From SXTU01 sp964496695 (lineage in GTDB: Bacteria > Verrucomicrobiota > Verrucomicrobiia > Limisphaerales > SXTU01): a stretch of 64,000 nucleotides of DNA. Both the position numbers and the translations under genes were made by a program. This document shows positions 49,336 through 58,081 of the stretch, one piece after another (position 1 is the stretch's first letter; each line of letters starts with the position of its first letter). The notes beneath the pieces are model-generated. The model saw nothing but the letters and a program-made list of their open reading frames with translations, was not told the origin of the DNA and did not search any database. The stretch is from contig CAZCBE010000023.1 of the NCBI GenBank assembly GCA_964496695.1, positions 1 through 64,000 on the forward strand, given 5' to 3'.

Positions 49336-50643
49336 ATGAAGTTTTCAAAAGTTCGATCCCAATTCATCTTGAGATTCAGTGCATCCTCACGCGGTGGAGT
49401 TTTGGTTTTTTGCCTCCTGCTTTGTGTCGGGTTTGAACTAAGGGCGCAAATTTACTCCTTTTCCACGTTGGTGAGCAGCAGCACCGGCCTCTATGGTCCC
49501 ATCGGCGTCGCAGTGGATGGCTCAACGAATGTTTACGTGGCGGACACCTACAATCATCTGATTCGAAAGGTCACTCCGGCAGGCACTGTGTCGGTATTGG
49601 CGGGCAGCGGCAGTGCTGGCTCGGCCAATGGACGGGGAAGCGCTGCGTCTTTCTACTATCCCGAGGGCATCGCGGTGGACGGGGCCGGTAATGTCTATGT
49701 GACCGACACTTTCAACCACACCATCCGTGTTATCACTCCGGCAGGTAACGTTTCCACCTTGGCCGGCTACCCGGGCTATGCCGGCAGTTCGGACGGAACT
49801 GGAAATTACGCTTATTTCAACAAGCCACACGGAATCGCCGTGGACCGGAATGGAAGCACCATTTATGTGGTGGACAGCGGCAACCACACGATCCGCATCG
49901 TCTCGGGCTACGGCGTGGTGACCACGCTCGCGGGCTACCCACTGAACACGGGCATCGCCGATGACACCGGCGGCTACGCGCGGTTCAACAGTCCGCAGGG
50001 GGCGGCTTTGGATCTCGCCGGCAACCTGTATGTGGCGGACTGCTTGAACTCCAGCATCCGCAAGGTGACGCCCGGCGGGGTCGTGACCACGCTGGCGGGC
50101 AAACCCCAACAGCGTGGCTTCATCGATGGAACCGGACAATCTGCCCAATTCTACTATCCCATTGGCGTGGCGGTGGACGCCGCCGGCAACGTTTATGTCG
50201 GGGACACCTACAACAACGCCATCCGCAAGGTCACCCCGGCCAGAGTGGTGACCACCCTGGGAGGCAACCCCAATCTCTACAACGGGGACGGCATCGGCAC
50301 GGCGGCGGGCTTTTACAGTCCCACGGGTATCGCGGTGGGCGGCAATGGAAATCTGTATATCGCCGACAGCAACAACAACTTGATCCGCATGGCAACAGTG
50401 GTGCCGCCCGTGCTCACGCTCACAACCAACCCTGGACAGACGGTGGCGACCATCCTCTCAGGCGGGTTCGCGGTAAACGTTGTGCTCACCAACTCCGTCA
50501 ACTATCGGATTCAAGCTTCGGGCGATCTTAAAAACTGGATCGACCTGACCCACATCGTTGGCGCGAGTGGCACCTATGAGTTCTCTGATTATCTTGTCAC
50601 TCCGGTGCCTTCCCAGCGATTCTACCGAGCCGTCACACCATGA
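49336..50643 (+). CDS. Secreted NHL-repeat beta-propeller protein
   Basis: Protein of 435 residues with a signal peptide (GGVLVFCLLLCVGFELRA). Five to six NHL repeats follow, each with a pattern like GPIGVAVDGSTNVYVADTYN and HLIRKVTPAGTVSVLAGSG; for example GIAVDGAGNVYVTDTFNHTI and GVAVDAAGNVYVGDTYNNAI. The last 90 residues form a small C-terminal domain (VNYRIQASGDLKNWIDLTHI), like those carried by verrucomicrobial exported proteins. NHL propellers bind ligands or proteins; no catalytic role is seen. A PmrA-type box lies just upstream, and the two-component genes follow. Confidence 0.85.
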   Translation: MKFSKVRSQFILRFSASSRGGVLVFCLLLCVGFELRAQIYSFSTLVSSSTGLYGPIGVAVDGSTNVYVADTYNHLIRKVTPAGTVSVLAGSGSAGSANGRGSAASFYYPEGIAVDGAGNVYVTDTFNHTIRVITPAGNVSTLAGYPGYAGSSDGTGNYAYFNKPHGIAVDRNGSTIYVVDSGNHTIRIVSGYGVVTTLAGYPLNTGIADDTGGYARFNSPQGAALDLAGNLYVADCLNSSIRKVTPGGVVTTLAGKPQQRGFIDGTGQSAQFYYPIGVAVDAAGNVYVGDTYNNAIRKVTPARVVTTLGGNPNLYNGDGIGTAAGFYSPTGIAVGGNGNLYIADSNNNLIRMATVVPPVLTLTTNPGQTVATILSGGFAVNVVLTNSVNYRIQASGDLKNWIDLTHIVGASGTYEFSDYLVTPVPSQRFYRAVTP

Positions 50644-50672
50644 CTAGTCACCCAAAGCTGGCGGTTCAGAGT

Positions 50673-50694
50673 CCGGTGAAAGTCCAGCCACCGG
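50673..50694 (+). other. Hairpin in front of the response-regulator gene
   Basis: CCGGTG (50673-50678) pairs with CACCGG (50689-50694) around a 10-base loop, 17 bases before ATG 50711. There is no T run. It could act on expression of the regulator, but this is only a structural observation. Confidence 0.3.
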
Positions 50695-50710
50695 CCAGCA
50701 CAACCTGACG

Positions 50711-51364
50711 ATGAGAATCTTGGTGGTCGAAGACGAACCGCGCTTGCAGCGCAACCTCGCCAAGGCGTTGCGTGAGGAGGGCTACGCCGTGGACACCGCC
50801 GCCGATGGCTTGGAAGGCGCGTTCAAGGCCGGTGATTACGACTACGACGCCATCGTGCTCGACGTGATGCTGCCGAAGATGGACGGCTGGGAAATGCTCG
50901 CCCGCCTGCGCGCGACAAAGAAGACGCCTGTGCTCCTGCTCACCGCGCGCGACGCCACCAGCGACCGCGTGCGCGGCCTCGACACCGGCGCGGACGATTA
51001 TCTCGTGAAGCCCTTCGACTTGCCGGAGCTGCTCGCCCGCGTGCGCGCGCTTATCCGACGCTCGAAGGGCCAGGCCAGGCCCCAGATTGCGCTGGGTGAC
51101 ATTGTCATCCACCCGCGCACCCGCGCGGTCACGCGCGCAGGCGTGGCGGTCACGCTCACGGCGCGTGAGTTCGCCATTCTCGAATACCTTGCGCTCCATC
51201 GCGGCGAAGTCGTTTCACGCACGACGCTTTACGAGCATCTCTTCGACGAAAACGACGACACGCTCTCGAACCTCGTGGACGTTCACATCTTCAGCATACG
51301 AAAGAAGCTCGGTCACGACCTCATCGCCACCCGGCGCGGCCAGGGGTATTGCATAGAAGCCTGA
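50711..51364 (+). CDS. OmpR-family response regulator (QseB/PmrA-like)
   Basis: Protein of 217 residues. Receiver domain: VVEDEPRLQRNLAKAL, acceptor Asp in YDAIVLDVMLPKMDGWEM, LLTARD, and Lys in DYLVKPFDLPELLAR. A winged helix follows: LTAREFAILEYLALHRGEVV and NLVDVHIFSIRKKLGHDLI with RGQGYCIEA. The wing sequence belongs to the QseB/PmrA/CusR subgroup. It probably binds the CTTAAT-N5-CTTAAT boxes found before three nearby units. The kinase gene begins 2 bases after its stop. Confidence 0.9.
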   Translation: MRILVVEDEPRLQRNLAKALREEGYAVDTAADGLEGAFKAGDYDYDAIVLDVMLPKMDGWEMLARLRATKKTPVLLLTARDATSDRVRGLDTGADDYLVKPFDLPELLARVRALIRRSKGQARPQIALGDIVIHPRTRAVTRAGVAVTLTAREFAILEYLALHRGEVVSRTTLYEHLFDENDDTLSNLVDVHIFSIRKKLGHDLIATRRGQGYCIEA

Positions 51365-51366
51365 CC

Positions 51367-52878
51367 ATGTTCACCCACTCCCTTCGCTGGCGGTTGCAGG
51401 TGTGGCATGGGCTGCTGCTGCTCATCGTGCTCGTGACCTTCGGCTGCACGGCCTACTACCTAGTGCTCGACAACCGCCTGCGCCGCGTGGACCAGGAGTT
51501 GCAACATCGCGCGCTGCCGCTGGCCGGAATGTTCGGGCGCTTCGGCGGACAGGGGCGGGGAGAGTGGCCGCCGGGCAAGTCTCGTCCCGAAGAGCCCGGC
51601 GACCTGGGCAACTCGAAGCCGGGCGAGCCGCGTCCGCCCGAAGGGAAGCGCTTCGAAGGCCGGGTTGTCTTCAGTCCCGACGGCCCGCGCGGGATTTTCT
51701 CAGGGGACTTCCGACTGCCGCCCGGCATGCCTTCGCCGTTTGAAGACATCGTCGCCAGCGGTTACTACATCGTCGCCTGGTCGCGTGAAGGCGAGGAATT
51801 GCGCCGCTCCACCAACGCTCCGCCGGACCTTTCCGCTCCCAGCCTTGGCGATGCTCCCGATGGACGGCTGGCGCGGACGCGCGGTGAGTTCCGCGAGTTT
51901 GCTTTGCGCGCGCGCGCGGGTGGTGTCGTGCTCGTCGGTCACGACATCGCCCCGGATCTCGCGGAGCTGCGCCGGCTCGCGTGGCTGCTGTCGCTCGTCG
52001 GCGGCAGCGTGCTGCTGCTCGGCCTCGCGGGCGGCTGGTGGCTCGCGGCGCGTGCCATCCGGCCCATCGAGGACATCAGCCAGACGGCGGTGAAAATCGC
52101 CGGTGGCAACCTGGCCGAGCGAATTCAAGTGATGGATCCAGATAACGAACTGGGCCGGCTGGCCGGCGTATTGAACTCCACTTTCGCGCGCCTGGAAGCC
52201 GCCTTCGCGCAGCAGAAGCAATTCACCTGTGACGCGGCGCACGAGCTGCGCACACCGTTGGCCGTGCTGATTTCCGAGGCGCAGACCGCGCTCACCCGCG
52301 AACGCACTCCGGCTGAATACCGCGAGGCCATGCAGGAATGCCTCGCCGTCGCGCAACAGATGCGGCGGCTCACGGAATCGTTGCTTGACCTGAGCCGCTT
52401 CGACTCTGGTCGTGAGCAACTGGCGATGCAGTCCGTTAACCTCGACGTGGTGGTAGCCGATGCCGTCGCTCTCGTCCGCCCGCTTGCGGAGCAACGCGGC
52501 TTGAAGCTTTTGTGCAGCATCCGCCCCGCCCTCTGCCGCGGCGATGCGCAACGCCTAGGGCAGGTCGCAACCAACCTATTGGCCAACGCAGTCTGCTACA
52601 ACCGCCCAGGAGGTGAAATTGTCGTCGAAGTGTCTCCCGAATTGAACCATGCCTTCCTCGAAGTGAGTGACACGGGACAAGGCGTCACCGCAGAGGACTT
52701 ACCGCACATCTTTGAACGCTTCTACCGCGCTGACAAGGCGCGCACGGGCACCGATGGCCATGCGGGTCTTGGCCTGGCCATCTGCAAGGCCGTCGTGGAG
52801 GCGCATCGCGGCACGATTACTGTAAGGAGCCAGCCGGGCATCGGCAGCGCCTTCTCGGTGCGTCTGCCTACAAGGTAA
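51367..52878 (+). CDS. Sensor histidine kinase partner of the QseB/PmrA-like regulator
   Basis: Protein of 503 residues from ATG 51367; a TTG at 51349 would overlap the regulator gene. Two membrane helices (WHGLLLLIVLVTFGCTAYYL and LLSLVGGSVLLLGLAGGWWL) enclose a periplasmic domain of about 170 residues that carries a Pro/Gly-rich insert (RGEWPPGKSRPEEPGDLG). Then HAMP, HisKA with the acceptor His in CDAAHELRTPLAVLIS, N box NLLANAVCYNRPGG and G2 GHAGLGLAICKAVV. The PmrB/QseC/CusS-type plan fits a sensor of metals, peptides or envelope stress. Confidence 0.88.
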   Translation: MFTHSLRWRLQVWHGLLLLIVLVTFGCTAYYLVLDNRLRRVDQELQHRALPLAGMFGRFGGQGRGEWPPGKSRPEEPGDLGNSKPGEPRPPEGKRFEGRVVFSPDGPRGIFSGDFRLPPGMPSPFEDIVASGYYIVAWSREGEELRRSTNAPPDLSAPSLGDAPDGRLARTRGEFREFALRARAGGVVLVGHDIAPDLAELRRLAWLLSLVGGSVLLLGLAGGWWLAARAIRPIEDISQTAVKIAGGNLAERIQVMDPDNELGRLAGVLNSTFARLEAAFAQQKQFTCDAAHELRTPLAVLISEAQTALTRERTPAEYREAMQECLAVAQQMRRLTESLLDLSRFDSGREQLAMQSVNLDVVVADAVALVRPLAEQRGLKLLCSIRPALCRGDAQRLGQVATNLLANAVCYNRPGGEIVVEVSPELNHAFLEVSDTGQGVTAEDLPHIFERFYRADKARTGTDGHAGLGLAICKAVVEAHRGTITVRSQPGIGSAFSVRLPTR

Positions 52879-53232
52879 GCACGGAACCCGCTCTCTGGCA
52901 TCCAGACGCGCAGTGAAGCGTATGACCTGGCCGCAATGATGGTGTCGGCATCGGTGCCAATAAGTTCCGATGGGGATGGATCTTTCTTCGTGCAACAAAC
53001 CACGCTGAAACTCTGCCTGCTGCGTATCACCGTGGAGGCGCACGTTGGCGATCGTGTCCCGCTATTGCGCGGCGGCGGGATTGACCGCCGCGAAGGCGGG
53101 GACTTGATGCTCTTGTGCGCGGACCACCGGGTGCGTTTGCTCACGGCCACCCGGTTTGAAATTCGTCATCGGACCTGGCCGGCGATGGCGCGGCAGACCC
53201 AGCCATCCCCAGCGTCGCAGCGAGGCAAGGGG
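52879..53232. other. Intergenic region, no gene seen
   Basis: About 350 bases between the kinase and the minus-strand basic protein. Both strands have open frames without a recognisable protein or a plausible start; I see no repeat or RNA gene. Confidence 0.5.
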
Positions 53233-53264
53233 TTACTGCCCGCCGGATTTCGACTTAAGTGCCT

Positions 53265-53612
53265 TCACCTTCCCCATCTGGCCTTCTGTGCCGCCACGAT
53301 CGCCGCCCGACCGGCCGCGCTCATCGTAGTGTTCTTTCGCTGCTTGGTCGTCATAGGAGCGGTGGCAGGGACAGGGGCAGAACCAGCGGTGCCTTTCTTC
53401 TTCGCCCACCTGGCCTGTTGAGCTGCCCGCATCTTGGCCTTGGTGGCTTCGCTGAACGTCCGCTTGCCGCCTCGCTTCGCAGCGGTAGCAACAACCGCGC
53501 CTACACTCTGGCCGAGAACTTGGGCGATCTCGGCGAGTCTGGCTTCGATCCGGGCCTTCTCGTTGACCAGCGCGGTGTGGAGCTTGAGGTATTTCTTCAG
53601 GTCACGATTCAT
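53265..53612 (-). CDS. Small basic AKARW-repeat protein (histone H1-like), C-terminus frameshifted
   Basis: 115 residues. An N-terminal helix (LKLHTALVNEKARIEARLAE), an Ala/Lys-rich region, and two repeats of a motif common in verrucomicrobial small basic proteins: SEATKAKMRAAQQARWAKKK and SAAGRAAIVAAQKARWG. The protein stops early at 53265: one base seems missing near 53269; without that, the frame continues KVKALKSKSGG to a TAA at 53235-53233. Probably binds nucleic acid, but no experiment is implied by the sequence. Confidence 0.55.
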   Translation of the reverse strand: MNRDLKKYLKLHTALVNEKARIEARLAEIAQVLGQSVGAVVATAAKRGGKRTFSEATKAKMRAAQQARWAKKKGTAGSAPVPATAPMTTKQRKNTTMSAAGRAAIVAAQKARWGR

Positions 53613-53728
53613 GTTGTGGAGGGTGGCTCAAAAGAGGGCTACTGCAAACCGACATTCCCTTGAAATTGCCCGGGATAGTGACGGCAATATGATGAAATCG
53701 CCAGTGAACGCTTGTCGTCGAAGACCGC

Positions 53729-54760
53729 ATGATACGCCCTGGCCTTCTGTGGATTTGCTGTTGGATGGTTGCGTCGCTCGCCCCCTTGGCTCACGCGGCT
53801 GACAGTTGGGTGGACATTTCCACCCCGTTGCTCACGCGGTTGACCAACAGCGGCGTCAAGGCCGCGTGGCCCGGCGGCTGTTCCGGCGTGGTGGTGAACC
53901 GAACGAACGGGGACGTGACCATCAAGGTGGTCGGCGCCGGCCTGTGGCGCAGTGCCGATCAGGGCGCGAACTGGCAGCGGCTGGATGGCGAGACGATCTC
54001 GGGCCGGGACGAGACCGGCTGGGCCACGAGCGCGGACCAGAACGCACCGGGCCGCATCGCCAGTTTCTCGCTGGATGGCACCGCGGGCTGGACGAGCGAC
54101 GGGGTGAACTGGAAAAAGTTCACGAGCCTGGGGCGCAACTGGGATTTCGGTTCAGTGGACTGGGCGACGCCGGTGCCCAAGGTCATCCTCGGCGCCAAGC
54201 ACGAGACCTCGCCGCCGGGTGAAGTCTATCTGACCCAGGATGGCGGCGTGACGTGGAATCAGCTTGCGATTCATCTCGCGGGAAAGCCGGACCGCCTTTC
54301 GATGGCCGGCGTCCTGGATGCGACCACGATCATTTACAGCACTGGCGACGGCATCCATCGCAGCACGGACGCCGGCGGCACCTGGACAAAGGTTTCGCCG
54401 GTCAATCCGCAGACGAGAATCCCCGTGCTCTTTCAAGGCGCGCATTATCTGGGGGGCACAAACGGGCTGCTCGTCAGCGAGGACAAAGGGGCGAGCTGGC
54501 GGGCGCAGGGAGCGGCGGTCAACATCTGGCAGGGCCCGTTCTTTGGACGGGACAAACGCGAACTGCTGGTGGCCGGCAAGGACGGTGCGTTCGTGACGAA
54601 GGACGCGGGCGAGACTTGGAAACGGGTGGCGAGCCTGAAGCCGAAGGACAAAGGGTTCGCTTTCACACCGAACTGGTTTGGCTGCTATGCATGGGACCCG
54701 GTGAAGAACCTTCTCTACGCGTCGGCGATGGGGAACCCGGTTTACAAGCTGGAGTTGTGA
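53729..54760 (+). CDS. Secreted BNR/sialidase-like propeller protein
   Basis: Protein of 343 residues with a signal peptide (LLWICCWMVASLAPLAHA). At least five BNR/Asp-box type repeats (SxDxGxxW): GLWRSADQGANWQRL, EVYLTQDGGVTWNQL, IHRSTDAGGTWTKV, LLVSEDKGASWRAQ and FVTKDAGETWKRV. These mark a sialidase/photosystem II Ycf48-type propeller. No sialidase active-site arginine triad is evident, so a binding or glycan-related role is more likely than catalysis. It is a single gene. Confidence 0.8.
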   Translation: MIRPGLLWICCWMVASLAPLAHAADSWVDISTPLLTRLTNSGVKAAWPGGCSGVVVNRTNGDVTIKVVGAGLWRSADQGANWQRLDGETISGRDETGWATSADQNAPGRIASFSLDGTAGWTSDGVNWKKFTSLGRNWDFGSVDWATPVPKVILGAKHETSPPGEVYLTQDGGVTWNQLAIHLAGKPDRLSMAGVLDATTIIYSTGDGIHRSTDAGGTWTKVSPVNPQTRIPVLFQGAHYLGGTNGLLVSEDKGASWRAQGAAVNIWQGPFFGRDKRELLVAGKDGAFVTKDAGETWKRVASLKPKDKGFAFTPNWFGCYAWDPVKNLLYASAMGNPVYKLEL

Positions 54761-55064
54761 GCGTGCTGCGGGAGATCAGAATCTTTTGTCCGAAGTGCCA
54801 GTGGGTCCCGCAGCCTTCCGGTCTTTGGATGTTGTCAGCGTGCGTGCGGGATCGGCAGCTGCACCTGTTGCAGTGGAGAGGACTGCGATGCCTCCGCACA
54901 GCTTGGATGCGGGTGCGAACAGGGAAGACATGACTCGATTCTGTAGTAGACCTTTCCACGGATTGAATCAGAAACGGCGTCTGCCTGTTTTGAGCCGCCC
55001 GATTGGCTCCATTGCCAACCGGAAATGCTTTCATGGGGTTTCAGGCTGCAGGCACACGCACCGG
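54761..55064. other. Intergenic region, possible zinc-ribbon remnant
   Basis: The plus strand at 54772-54830 reads IRIFCPKCQWVPQPSGLW, which looks like the first zinc knuckle of a small zinc-ribbon protein, but the frame degrades at once. No other gene is visible. Confidence 0.3.
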
Positions 55065-55634
55065 TCAATTTCGAGCCACCCTGCCTGCCTCAATCGAGTC
55101 CAAGAACTCACGAAGAGAATTCCACACCGTAAAATTCTCCCGGGCCACAAGGGCGTGTAGCGGCCAGCGTTCTGCCGTGGCGTGCTTCACTAATAGCTCC
55201 ACGCTGAATGGCCCTTCCGAACGGCCTTGATGGAACACCCAGACCAGCTTCGTTCGGTCTGCCCCAGTCTCTTCCGGAGCGCCGACCAAGGCACAGGACC
55301 AGATGCCCGCTTGCTCCTGCAAACCCTGCGCTGCTAGGTCCGCACGGTCAGACCAAACTTCGTAGGTGCCAGCCAAGCCCTCGTCGGTCTGGTTGCCGAT
55401 CCACGCGATGACCATTTGCATGGCAGGCACGCAGGTGGTGAAGCGCACATTGTCTCCTTGGATGCTGCCATGGAATGGTCCGCCGCCTCCAAGCTCACCA
55501 TAGAGGCAAAGTTCCCCGTGGATTCGGTTCTCGGCGACACCGTGAATGCGCAACAGCAAGTTCGCCGACAGGCTGACGGTGGAATTGGCGCAGGTGCCGA
55601 CCAGCCAGCCATGCAGACCATGGCAGGGTTTCAT
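55065..55634 (-). CDS. GYF-like domain protein of unknown function
   Basis: 189 residues. The first 120 residues are a beta-rich domain I cannot name (LLLRIHGVAENRIHGELCLY, DEGLAGTYEVWSD). The last 55 residues (KLVWVFHQGRSEGPFSVELL, then WPLHALVARENFTVWNSLRE) match the GYF_2 pattern of a GP-containing small domain that binds proline-rich peptides. No signal peptide or membrane helix. The gene stands alone. Confidence 0.55.
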   Translation of the reverse strand: MKPCHGLHGWLVGTCANSTVSLSANLLLRIHGVAENRIHGELCLYGELGGGGPFHGSIQGDNVRFTTCVPAMQMVIAWIGNQTDEGLAGTYEVWSDRADLAAQGLQEQAGIWSCALVGAPEETGADRTKLVWVFHQGRSEGPFSVELLVKHATAERWPLHALVARENFTVWNSLREFLDSIEAGRVARN

Positions 55635-55866
55635 ACAAGCAGCGTATCGAAGAGGTTCATGCGTGGTTGTTCCCGGCGAGAGCCAGTTCCTTTTGTGCTA
55701 TCTGCAAGCTACTGCCGAATCGTGATCCACCAAGTAAGTCATCATCGCTTTGCCGTGGGAGACGGAAGCCGGGGGATCTCCAAACGCGATTTGCTTCCCC
55801 ACCGGTGCCAGGATGATCCGCAGCCAACCTTCGGACCCGTCAATGGAGCTGGTCCGGGATTTGGAA

Positions 55867-55977
55867 TCATCGCTTGCCTGTGGGGTTAAGCAGCCAGGCC
55901 CCCCACCGCCACGATAGCTGACCTATCCGCTGATCCAGCGTGTCGTTGTGGCGATTGATGAACTCCATCAGGGTCAT
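55867..55977 (-). CDS. Possible small ORF or C-terminal fragment (36 codons)
   Basis: The minus strand reads MTLMEFINRHNDTLDQRIGQ and ends WGAWLLNPTGKR. The frame is open upstream (RPLRFDRVKPDARG) up to the integrase remnant, so it may be the end of a lost gene. The sequence looks protein-like but no family is recognised. Confidence 0.3.
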   Translation of the reverse strand: MTLMEFINRHNDTLDQRIGQLSWRWGAWLLNPTGKR

Positions 55978-56021
55978 TCCTCTGGCATCCGGTTTAACCC
56001 GGTCAAATCGCAGTGGTCTTC

Positions 56022-56483
56022 CTAATTGAAACTGCTCGGGCTCATCTTGCCGGTGGTCGTTTCCACCCAGCCCAGGCAGTCGGTCTTGGTCACCGTCCGC
56101 ACGTCCAGTATTTCGAGCTGCGGCCAGGAGCGCTTGAGCGCAGCTATCCGGTCAGCGGAACTGCGCTTGGTGAGCGGCTTGCGTTCGGGGTTGCCTTAGA
56201 TTCGCTCCAACACGGTTTCCAGCGCCTCCCCGACCGTCATGACACCTCCCTGATTCTCCACCTGACGGGCCGCCCGCGCATGGTGCTCCTTGAGGAGGTC
56301 GGCCAGCCGCAGCTGCGCGATGCTGATCTTGCTGGTGTCCAGGGATTTCCAAACGAGCTTGCCGCGGGACCGGAAGCGGGCATAATAGCACTCCGATGGC
56401 ACGTAGCGCATCAGGTTTGCGTATTTGGTTTTCATCCACACCCGCTTTGGTTCCGCAGCCGGGGCAGGGGATTGTTGCTTCAC
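56022..56483 (-). pseudogene. Tyrosine recombinase N-terminal remnant with internal stop
   Basis: From ATG 56483 the frame reads KTKYANLMRYVPSECYYARF, SLDTSKISIAQLRLADLLKE and GVMTVGEALETVLERI, a phage-integrase SAM-like N-terminal domain. TAA at 56198-56196 interrupts it, after which the same frame continues GNPERKPLTKRSSADRIAAL and RSWPQLEILDVRTVTKTDC to a stop at 56022. The catalytic RKHRHY domain is missing. It lies 83 bases upstream of tRNA-Val, a typical integration target. Confidence 0.6.
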
Positions 56484-56565
56484 GCAGCAAGTAGAGAAAA
56501 CCAGTAGAGAAAACGCAAGCTGAGGGCGTTCAGTTCAGTTGTAATCGCTTGCAGTTTAGATAGTT

Positions 56566-56641
56566 GGGCGAGTGGCGCAGTGGTTAGCGCAGATGCTTTA
56601 CACGCATTTGGTCGGGGGTTCGAATCCCTCCTTGCCCACCA
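56566..56641 (+). tRNA. tRNA-Val (anticodon TAC)
   Basis: Acceptor GGGCGAG pairs with CTTGCCC, D arm GCGC-AGTGGTTA-GCGC, anticodon stem GATGC/GCATT around loop TTTACAC (anticodon TAC), variable TGGTC, T arm GGGGG-TTCGAAT-CCCTC, discriminator A and encoded CCA (56639-56641). Confidence 0.95.
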
Positions 56642-56662
56642 TCCTTTTCCGCGCCTTCTGGC

Positions 56663-58072
56663 TCAGCCCAGCTCACGGATCACATCCCCGCCCGTTTGTA
56701 GAGGCCTGGCGCGCCCGGTGCGATCATCGAAGAAGCCGTTGGGATCAATCCCAAGCAGGTGAAAGATCGTCGCCGCCAGGTCTTGCGGACGCTGCGGACG
56801 GTCCGCCGGGTAGCCGCCGATGCGATCGCTCGCGCCGATGACCTGGCCGCCGCGCACGCCGCCCCCGGCCAAGGCGACCGAGAAGCAATGGCCCCAGTGG
56901 TCGCGTCCGCCGCTGCCGTTGTGCTTGGGCGTGCGACCGAACTCGCCCATGGCCACCACGAGGGTTTCGGCGAGCAGACCACGCTCCTCCAGGTCCGCGA
57001 GCAGGGCAGGGAAGGCGGCGTCGAACTGCGGGCAGAGCACGTCGCGCACGCGTTCGGCGTTCTTCTGGTGCGTGTCCCACAGCGGGTTGCCCACGTCGGC
57101 ATCGCCGGCTTCACGGGGCCAGTTCACCTGCACGAGGCGCGCGCCGGACTCGATCAAGCGCCGCGCGAGCAGGCAGCTCTGGCCAAACTTATGCCGCCCG
57201 TAGCGGTCCCGTGTGGCCTGGCTCTCCCGCTCCAGCTCGAAGGCCGCGCGCGACGTGGCGCTTTGCACCACGTCGAACGCCCGCTGCTGCATCCGGTCCA
57301 GCGCACCAACGGACTCGCTGCGGGCCGCCGCAAGGAAGTGATCGTCCACCTGGCGCAGCAGGCTCACGCGCTCGTTGACGCGCAGCGAGGAGACGCCATC
57401 GGGCAGCTTCAGCCCGTCAATCTCGAAGCCCGCCTGCGCGGGGTTGCACTTGAAGACCGTCGGATTCCACATGTGCCCCATGAAGCCGCCGTCCTGTCCG
57501 GGCCACGTGATGTTCGGGTTGTTATGAATCATCTCCGGCAGCAGCACCGAGGAGAAGGGCGACCGCTCGCTGGGCTTCAACGCCCCGATCACCGCCGCGA
57601 GGCTTGGCCAGTCGCTCGAACTCGGCGGCTGGCTCTCGGCCTGCGACTCGTGCCGCGTGCCGGTGAGCATCCAGTAGCCGCTCGTCGAGTGGCTGTTCAC
57701 ATCCGTGAACATGGAGCGGACCACGGCCATGTGGTGTGCGAGCTTCGCCGTGTGCGGCAGCAGTTCGGAGAAGTGGATGCCGGGAACGCTGGTGGCGATG
57801 GGCTTGAACTGGCCGCGTATCTCGCGTGGTGCGTCGGGCTTCGGGTCGAACGTCTCGTGCTGCGGCGGTCCGCCCCCGAGGAACAGGATGATGCAATGCT
57901 TCGCCTTGCCGAAGGTGCCGCTGGTGACAGGCGCGGCACCCGCGCGTGAGCTGGCCAGCCCGCCGAGTGAAAGCCCCAGGCACCCCAATCCGCCGACCCG
58001 CAGCCACTCACGCCGGGAAACTGATTCGCGCAGGACAAGCGAAGCAGGATCGCATGGCGGCTGAGGAATCAT
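56663..58072 (-). CDS. DUF1501 secreted protein
   Basis: Protein of 469 residues. A Tat-type signal begins SRREWLRVGGLGCLGLSLGG. Then the DUF1501 body, a sulfatase/alkaline-phosphatase-like fold: CIILFLGGGPPQHETFDPKP, VVRSMFTDVNSHSTSGYWML, RRLIESGARLVQVNWP and VVAMGEFGRTPKHNGSGGRD with HWGHCFSVALAGGG. Members abound in Planctomycetes and Verrucomicrobiota next to DUF1553/DUF1549 cytochrome-like proteins, and act outside the cytoplasm on an unknown substrate. Here its partner is DUF6807 (9-base gap), not DUF1553. Confidence 0.88.
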   Translation of the reverse strand: MIPQPPCDPASLVLRESVSRREWLRVGGLGCLGLSLGGLASSRAGAAPVTSGTFGKAKHCIILFLGGGPPQHETFDPKPDAPREIRGQFKPIATSVPGIHFSELLPHTAKLAHHMAVVRSMFTDVNSHSTSGYWMLTGTRHESQAESQPPSSSDWPSLAAVIGALKPSERSPFSSVLLPEMIHNNPNITWPGQDGGFMGHMWNPTVFKCNPAQAGFEIDGLKLPDGVSSLRVNERVSLLRQVDDHFLAAARSESVGALDRMQQRAFDVVQSATSRAAFELERESQATRDRYGRHKFGQSCLLARRLIESGARLVQVNWPREAGDADVGNPLWDTHQKNAERVRDVLCPQFDAAFPALLADLEERGLLAETLVVAMGEFGRTPKHNGSGGRDHWGHCFSVALAGGGVRGGQVIGASDRIGGYPADRPQRPQDLAATIFHLLGIDPNGFFDDRTGRARPLQTGGDVIRELG

Positions 58073-58081
58073 CGGTGCGTC

